From Lineus longissimus (Eukaryota > Nemertea > Pilidiophora > Heteronemertea > Lineidae), in NCBI RefSeq assembly GCF_910592395.1, contig NC_088316.1:16616001-16680000 (forward strand): a DNA stretch of 64,000 bases, given 5' to 3'. Both the position numbers and the translations under genes were made by a program. Positions 57,115-64,000 of the stretch are shown here, one piece after another. Below the pieces are notes generated by a model. The model searched no databases. It was not told the origin of the DNA and was given only the letters and a program-made list of their open reading frames with translations. Within the stretch, counting starts at the first letter, position 1. Each line of letters opens with the position of its first letter.

Positions 57115-60100
57115 CTATGACTTCGAATTTAATTCCGCCGCCCAGACATGTTGTGGCCATCCCGTTCGCCCCTTTCCTTTCTTTTCCGATGCGTTACCGT
57201 TTCCGGTAGGCGTACTTCGGTCTTCGCCATCAGATCCGGATCCGCTGCCACTGTTGGAACTTGCTGCACAGTTTATCTATAAAGAAAAAATGGGAACTCT
57301 CTTTTAATGAATGGACATTTAGATAAAATTGGTGTATGCACAAGTCCATTACGGATGGCTTACATGTAAAATAACTCTGAAAGTTAATGAGTACGTTAGA
57401 CTTTCATCGTTGCATCGACTTGCATCGTTGCTCATCGTTGCTCTCCACTATTCTAATTTGTTTTCCACCGTTGCCTCTACCCATATTGGACGCGCGTTGT
57501 AGAAGATGGATTCGAAAGGACCCGTCTTCAACCTGGCTAGTCAGGAACTGCAAGCCCGAGTTTTCAACCTGCCAACCCTTATCTGTGCTATCCACTTACC
57601 TAAAAGAAGATGCAGGTTTCGGTATGTGATTGTAATTTTTAGTGATGCAATTACATGTTTTTAAAAAATTCAGCAGGCTAACGACATTTTGTTTCGGTTG
57701 AGTGGATAGCATTTTGACTTGGATTGTATTGGGACGTTATATTTATGCAAATTACATTTGTTGGCCATTATTCACAAAAATGTTAGAGCTATCTAAATCG
57801 GATGGCCATGCTTGACATTACTTTCTTGATAACTGTTGTTATCGGTTTGAAAAAAAAAATTATCTACCTTGCTTCTGCTTCTAGGATATAACTGCTATAC
57901 ATATTCTTGTGGAAGCACTATGACTGCAAGCCTTTGCATAAGGAGAGAATGCACGGATGATGCCTATAGCTGTGTGGGGTTAGCAGCAGACAAGGGTTGC
58001 TGGTGATATCAAAGCCAGATCCAACACTGGCGGCCTAGCAGTGTCCTTTTTCATTTCTTCTTGAATTTGTCAAAATGAGTTATTTTTTCATCGTTCTTGA
58101 ATGAGTTTGAGCAGAGTATTTTGTGTTGTTGCATATTTTGATGATATTCTGTTGCGTATGCATTTCAACATTACATGTTTTACAATTTTGAGAGACTTAT
58201 CAAAAATGAGCTTGTTCGTTGTTGGGAGGCTACTAGTCAACATACTAGAATGTACATAGATGATAATGCATAAATATTACGTTCGTCACATCAATGAAAA
58301 TACTACATAATGAATACATTATTGCAGTGAATCGACTATGAATCGGTAACCATAAAAATGGAAACCAAAAATATCCGGAAATAAGTCTACTTCCAATTAC
58401 TCGAGCTAATGACATTCACTCCGTGATTGAAATGTTTGTTTATTTTGTGTTCATCCGCGGGGATGAATTACGTCCATTATAACCTCATATACCAAGTAAT
58501 CAAAAACTTTTTAAGGTCCCTTTATTGGCTGGGATAACCTAATAGGACTCGGAACAGTATTATTCACCGGAATTTTCGCCCTGGTGGAGCAATTTTGAGA
58601 TCTTTAGGGAATGCTTGTCATCGGCCGCCATCTTTACCCATCCATTTTTATGGCCATCATGGCCGTAATTGGCGGGGCTCTGGAACATGTTGACTTCCTG
58701 ATCAGGAATTAATCGTGATAGTTATGTATTCGGCCACACATTGATATTAAATTAGGGATTGATTGAATCAAATTAGCCCCCACTCTGAGGACAATTGCAG
58801 GTGCGCGCACTCTATGAGAGCAATTTACGTTTATCATGGTTTTATTGAGTGGAAAATGCGGCGGCCGTTAATTCCGTGACGTCATTGGTGATTAATTAAT
58901 TTTGCGACAGACGACAGACAGATCAGATGCTGCGGATACTAGTATTGTATTGTTTGATTATGATATGTTGGTTAAGTGGACAATTTCCGGATTATCTTGA
59001 TTTGGAACATAAATGGTCTAGCAATGTGATGGGGATTGTCTCAAATTTTCTCAGTGGAATTGGACCTCAAGTGTTGGGGGATCGAGCCCGGGGAGAGATT
59101 ATGCGAAGGAAATTATAGGCCTAACCTAGCTTTTCTTGAAGTCTAACATGCGAAGAAGAAGTTTTGGACATGCGTTTTCACAGCGAAAGGCTTGTCTACA
59201 CAGCTTGTTGAACGATAACAATTATCAGTAACGACTTGAGGTGAAGGTAGGGCTAATGATATTGGCTACTTCAAAAGAGAAAAGCAGAGACACAGGCGAA
59301 TAGTGGAGTAAGAATGCAACATGTCAGGTCAGAAAATAAAACTTTCAGTTTGAACTGAATAAATTCGGCAGGAAATTGAAATCGAAGTCGCGGTCTGCAC
59401 CCCTGACACATCATGTTGCATGAGGTCCATGTGATTTGTCTCGAGGATTTCATTTACGCGCCCGACCCAGCAACCGCCTGCTCCGATGGAATGGTGCCAC
59501 TGGTCCCCGGCCCGTCTGCTCTCTCTGAAGCTCTATTTTCTAGAGGTGCGAAGACCGCTGCGGGCGACGACACGAACGCGTGTCTTTTAACCGCCCGGAT
59601 TAATTATGATTACAATATGCTGTTGATAATTTTGAAAGTTGATTCTCTATAGCAGATGCAGTTTCAGATTCTTAGTTTGGTTGAAAACGTTTAGGTTAAG
59701 AATCGTGTGCGCTAAAACATTGTCAGTTAGAAAACTTCTCATATTTAGGGAGGTATAGTGGATATAGAGGTTGTTGTTGTTAAAGAAAAAAGACCGAAAG
59801 GCCGAAATATTTATAAATACAAATTTTGGTCTACTTTCACCAGGAATTGGACCAATAACTGATTGTTTATGTTCCAAAGGTCATCTGAAATCTAATCGGC
59901 GGCTGATTATCACCAGACCGAGCCTTCCTCCCAAACTTTATCATCACGAACCCTAGCCGTCGCTACTCATACAGCCCGAGTACCCCATTCAAAACAAAGT
60001 CATCTTCGATAGTACAAAATGTAGACAATCAGTATTGGCAATCACGAAGAGGCTGATAGATGATAATTTCAGTAAGGGGGAGATAACGGCACATTAAGAG

Positions 60101-63100
60101 GGGCGTCTGGATAATATCCTCGCACCTTTGAGACCAATTCCGTAAAGCCCGTGATAAACGTGTCAGTGATCAGTTGGCCTCTCTATCCCGCGCGAGGGCG
60201 GGGTAACTAGGGAGGAGTTGTGGATATGTCTCGAGCAGTACGAAAATTTATCGCCTCGCGGCCATTTTTCAAATTATCAATATCTAAAAGATTTATTCAA
60301 ATTAGGTGAACAATGAAGTCACGTGACGTTCAAATTAGGCAAACAGTGAGGTTGTGATGTCTGGATGGTTGTAATCAAGGTGCGGCGAGCAAGTGAGAAT
60401 GTTCCTCATCTTGATTGATTACATGTAGTTTGTGAAGTTTTGATATCAATTTCAACCGGCGACCAGCTTCACAGCTTTGAGGTTGTTCACTCGGTTTCCA
60501 AGTGAATGTTGTAGAATCTGAGTGTTCTACGTCTGAAATTTTTATAACTTATGAATATAATGGCTCAATTCACAGCTTCGAAGTTTCCAAGTGAATGTTG
60601 TAAAATCTTTGCGCGCAATGACAGTGACTGTGGCAGCAGATTGGCGTTAGTTTGAAGGTTGGATAATTGTCCCGGGTATCAAAATTTACAGCAGCTTGCT
60701 CTGAGTGAAAAAGCTTGCTTCTGCTCTGGTGCATGATGAATGAATGATCGAATCATCTTCCGAAGTTCGACTGAGACTTGCATGAGATATGGCAGTCTGA
60801 TGACCAGCCGTGGTAGTGACAAGATATAGCCTTATACGATTGATGAGGGAAGTTTGTAGACTGAAATTCGACTTGTTTGACATTTTTGAAAGCCGACGCC
60901 GTATATTGTACATATGTCATGATCTGTTCACACCACGTGACCGTTAAGAGTCAATGGACTGCGGGAAAACGATCTAAATGATGTCACAAAGAATAATCAC
61001 TGATTCCTTTCTTGTCGTCTGAAGACCGTCGGCACCATGTTCCAAGGACGTCGTTGGCGACATTGCAACACCAGCAAGGGAATTCCATCCTCAAACCGAA
61101 TACGACAATTTCTTTCTTATCGCAAAATCTTCGTGTAAGAAACCCACTCAGGACTTATTAGTAAAGAATTAATAAGTTAAAGTGGTGACAAACATTTTGG
61201 GCGCCTTTAAACGCACAGAGACGAAAATCCTGTGGCTTTTCAGGCCTTTGAACATTTATTAGTCCATGAAATGACCACGTCTTCGAAGACAAGGCGCAGC
61301 AAGGTCTATCGGGTGAGTTATGACAATGTGTTTAGATGGGATGGCACCAGTCGGCATGTTCTAGAGCAGATCTGATTGGGCTTTTGTGGCCTCTGTATAC
61401 CCGCTCAGTCGGGCCCGATGCCGCGGTGAGATAGACTAATGAAGATATCGAAGACGCTCTATTGCGCTTGAATGGCCGATAATGTCGCCTTTTGCTCGGT
61501 GAAGTGTATTCTATTGTTGGGGTTATTATGCCGTGCCGCCCAAGAGCTCACCTTCTCTTTAGGCAGTCTATGGATATTCTGGCATCGTGCTTTATCTGAT
61601 TTGCCCATGCAAATAACCGCTGTTTTTTCCCCTTGTTTTCTTCATTATGAAATTGAAAGCCAGAAAGAAGTGCCAGATGTAAGATTAGGTCTTCACCTCG
61701 TTTAACCTCAATGACCAACATGGAATGGACCACGTTTGCTGAGCTCATCATACATGTCATAATCGTCCTATTTTGGGCATAGGCTTAAAAGAACGAGTAC
61801 ACAACCGAATGTGAAAATTTATAAATACAATAAGGGCTGTACCTATTATATTTTAGCAACTGTATGATATGGATCTCTGCTACATTCAGAGACAATGTTT
61901 CAAAATGTCATGCCTCGAAATGACGCAAACCGCACATTTCTCTGCCCTTGACGAAGTTGTAGAAAGGTGCACCATTGCTTGTCACATATTAGCTCGCTAA
62001 TTGGAGGCGACATGCTAACGAGCTGATCTTCATGCTACAATAATTGTCCACTTTTTGCTGAAATTGATATAACTTACACTGAGTGTAAACCATTTTCGGG
62101 CCTTTGATTTTTGCAATTCACGGAATTCTTTAAAGGAATACAATGTCATGTAACATTTTCATGCTTTTTATTTGGCGGATTACGATTTTTTTCCGCGGTT
62201 TTTCCAAGGAAAACAAATTTTCCAGGTCAATTTTTATTTTCACGAATGTAGGTTATTCTTGCCGCTGATCTGTCTGGTAGGCCTATCCCTAAAACAGCCA
62301 GCATGATAAAAGTTAAGTATTTTTATTCACATTCAGTTGGTCCATGGCAAAATTACAGGAAAATGATACAGGGAAGTATGATTTTAAATTCTCGTTTGAT
62401 ATAAAGTTTATCTCGTGATTGACTTGGCCCCGTCGTGTGTCAACAGATGATTGGAAAATTGGTGTTCGGTTATTTTACAACTTGCTCCAAATGAAAAATA
62501 ATCTATTATGATACGTGACATTACAACTATTTTTTGGATACGTGGACACCATTGGCTACTCGGTGACAAAGCATTTTTACTGTTGGTTAACAATTTGTTT
62601 TAATCAATGTTCCTCATTATTTACCTACACAAACTTGACTAACTTTCACACGAAAGACACTTGAATACCTTATTGCAGTATAGAACATCAGTTCCCTCCG
62701 CAATTTTGCTTATTTGGTTTTGACAAAACATCTAACTTGCATCTATATGCAGACTCGGCTGAAACAGCTAAGTGAAACTGCATGGTTGTAATTAGTGACA
62801 GTCAGATGCAACCACTTGGTGCAGTGCATATGGCCTCAGCATCATTTACTAGAGTTTGTCTTAGCACTTGACCGGGTTTCCCTGATCCGTGGAGATAACA
62901 TGTCATATTGTGGCGACAGAGATCCTGGGTCCCGTGGCTCTCTCACCAAGATGAAACAAGTTATCTTCGGGACAACAAGTTGTTATTCCATTTCTTTTGC
63001 TTTCAGCATGGTTTGGGTTACTTTCGTGATATTCGGTTGCTACGACGGAAGAAGTTGAATATAGAATTTTTGTTGTAAATTTTCTTTGGATTTATAATGT

Positions 63101-64000
63101 AAACTGGCTTGATATTTATGTATACAATGTCACGTACAATCTTTTTAAAACTATTTCTCCGGTGTGTTTATTAAGATATTAAGATTCGTCGTTTGAATTA
63201 ATGAACATCCTCCGATAGCGAATGCTTCGTTTTTGTATCGAATATGAATGAAGTCAATCCTGATTTCGTAAATAGACCAATTAGATGAACTTGATTAAGC
63301 TGATTTACTGAAATGGCCATGATATCTGACTTCCTGTAATTTCACATCAGTTAAAACATGAATAAAAACTTGATTTGAGTTATTGTGTATTATATTTTAT
63401 CCCCATTATATAACTAGGGTTGCAATGATTTGATGTCAATGTGCATGTAAAAGGTCGTGGCCCGACTTTTCATGTTAGGCAAGTAAAAGTGAAAATTGAT
63501 GGTAAAATATAATGATATGTCGATTTTGGCAGGAAATTACATTGACTTCCTGCGCCAGTCCGTCAGGGATTTGATTCAAAATTGGCTGATTTTGAAATTA
63601 TGGCTGACCTCAAAACAATCAAATAATTTGACTTGACGATGAGATTGATGACAAAACACTTAGAGCGATTACACTGGGCTGTGGCTTTGGTATGATCTAT
63701 ATCGATCATCTTGGAAAAAAGACTGTAAAAATCTATCAACGAGAACTACTTACCAAGTCCTCCTTCTTTCTTTCTATTTTCTTCAAAACTTCCGCTTTGA
63801 ACCCTTCTGCCATTTTTGGGTCATCTTTAGATAAAACGTCCATGAGATAGCTGATATAACTCGTGGCCAACTTGAGCGTTTTGATTTTAGAGAGCTTAGT
63901 GTCTGACGGAACATTTGGAATGCAGCCACGAAGTTGTGCGAATGCGGAATTGATGCTATGTGTTCTTCTTCGTTCCTTCTTGTTGGAGTTGGGTCGGCGT
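57115..64000 (-). CDS. HAND: HAND bHLH transcription factor, 5' end beyond the window
   Basis: Two exons: 63754-64000 (runs off the right edge) and 57115-57276, joined in phase 0 across a 6.5-kb GT-AG intron. The first encodes the whole bHLH: basic region [15 protein letters not shown], helix 1 [11 protein letters not shown], loop SDTKLSKIK, helix 2 [16 protein letters not shown], then the HAND-specific [17 protein letters not shown]. The last exon encodes a Ser/Gly-rich linker ([17 protein letters not shown]) and the hallmark C-terminus [16 protein letters not shown], then a stop. The intron position between the acidic/basic tail and the C-terminal [11 protein letters not shown] exon matches vertebrate Hand genes as I remember them. 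HAND proteins dimerise with E proteins and control heart/visceral mesoderm and other mesenchymal fates. The N-terminus is missing only because the window ends. Confidence 0.96.
57277..63753 (-). other. HAND intron (6.5 kb), possible regulatory elements
   Basis: No nested gene was seen. The stretch 58620-58920 is dense in transcription-factor-like words: CAGGTG, TGACGTCA, TTAATTAATT and a GC-rich GCGGCGGCCG. Short direct repeats occur at 60294-60350 (TTCAAATTAGG twice) and 60495/60584 (TTTCCAAGTGAATGTTGTA twice). Enhancer function is inference. Confidence 0.5.

Noticed and set aside
63181-63750. Search for another HAND exon or nested gene just inside the intron
   Set aside because: The two HAND exons join in phase and supply the complete C-terminus; no extra exon is needed and no coding signature was seen.

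Overview
This is eukaryotic (metazoan) genomic DNA. Genes are split by introns with GT-AG borders, intergenic DNA is extensive, and miniature inverted-repeat elements are frequent. The best guess is a lophotrochozoan invertebrate (mollusc-, brachiopod- or annelid-like). That rests on invertebrate-type orthologues and on a GAC-rich ~300-bp tandem repeat of a kind I associate, from memory, with molluscan genomes. The species is not identified.

Layout: (1) 1-2.8 kb, the 3' part of a Ty3/Gypsy retrotransposon (RT, RNase H, integrase, putative 3' LTR), broken by a frameshift. (2) 2.8-5.1 kb, degenerate repeats leading into a 67-bp tandem array of about 19 units. (3) 5.9-9.6 kb minus, a complete 12-exon PPME1 (PP2A methylesterase). 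Its second intron looks like a U12-type AT-AC intron. (4) 9.7-10.9 kb plus, intronless NOXRED1, divergent from PPME1 across about 150 bp. (5) 16.7-37.3 kb minus, a complete SLC6 sodium/chloride-coupled transporter of glycine-transporter type. It has 13 coding exon positions, a tandemly duplicated TM8 exon (likely mutually exclusive), a GC-AG first coding intron and several repeats in its introns. (6) 39.5-40.7 kb plus, an intronless GT32-type type II membrane glycosyltransferase. (7) 42.9-45.3 kb minus, an intronless nine-finger C2H2 protein with a possible KH-like N-terminus. (8) 46.3-47.4 kb plus, three-exon THEM6. (9) 47.4-57.1 kb, a gene-poor stretch. (10) 57.1-64.0 kb minus, the HAND bHLH gene: the exon carrying the bHLH runs off the right edge, followed by a 6.5-kb intron and the C-terminal exon.

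The genes do not form a pathway: this is an ordinary animal neighbourhood mixing housekeeping enzymes, a transporter and a developmental regulator. The most informative points are gene-structure ones: the 113-nt twin exons in SLC6, which swap Thr/Ser at the predicted sodium-2 site and are separated by only 50 nt, and the AT-AC intron in PPME1. Exon structures were derived by hand from splice consensus, reading phase and remembered protein families; the coding lengths sum to whole codons for all spliced complete genes. UTR limits and transcription starts are not established.
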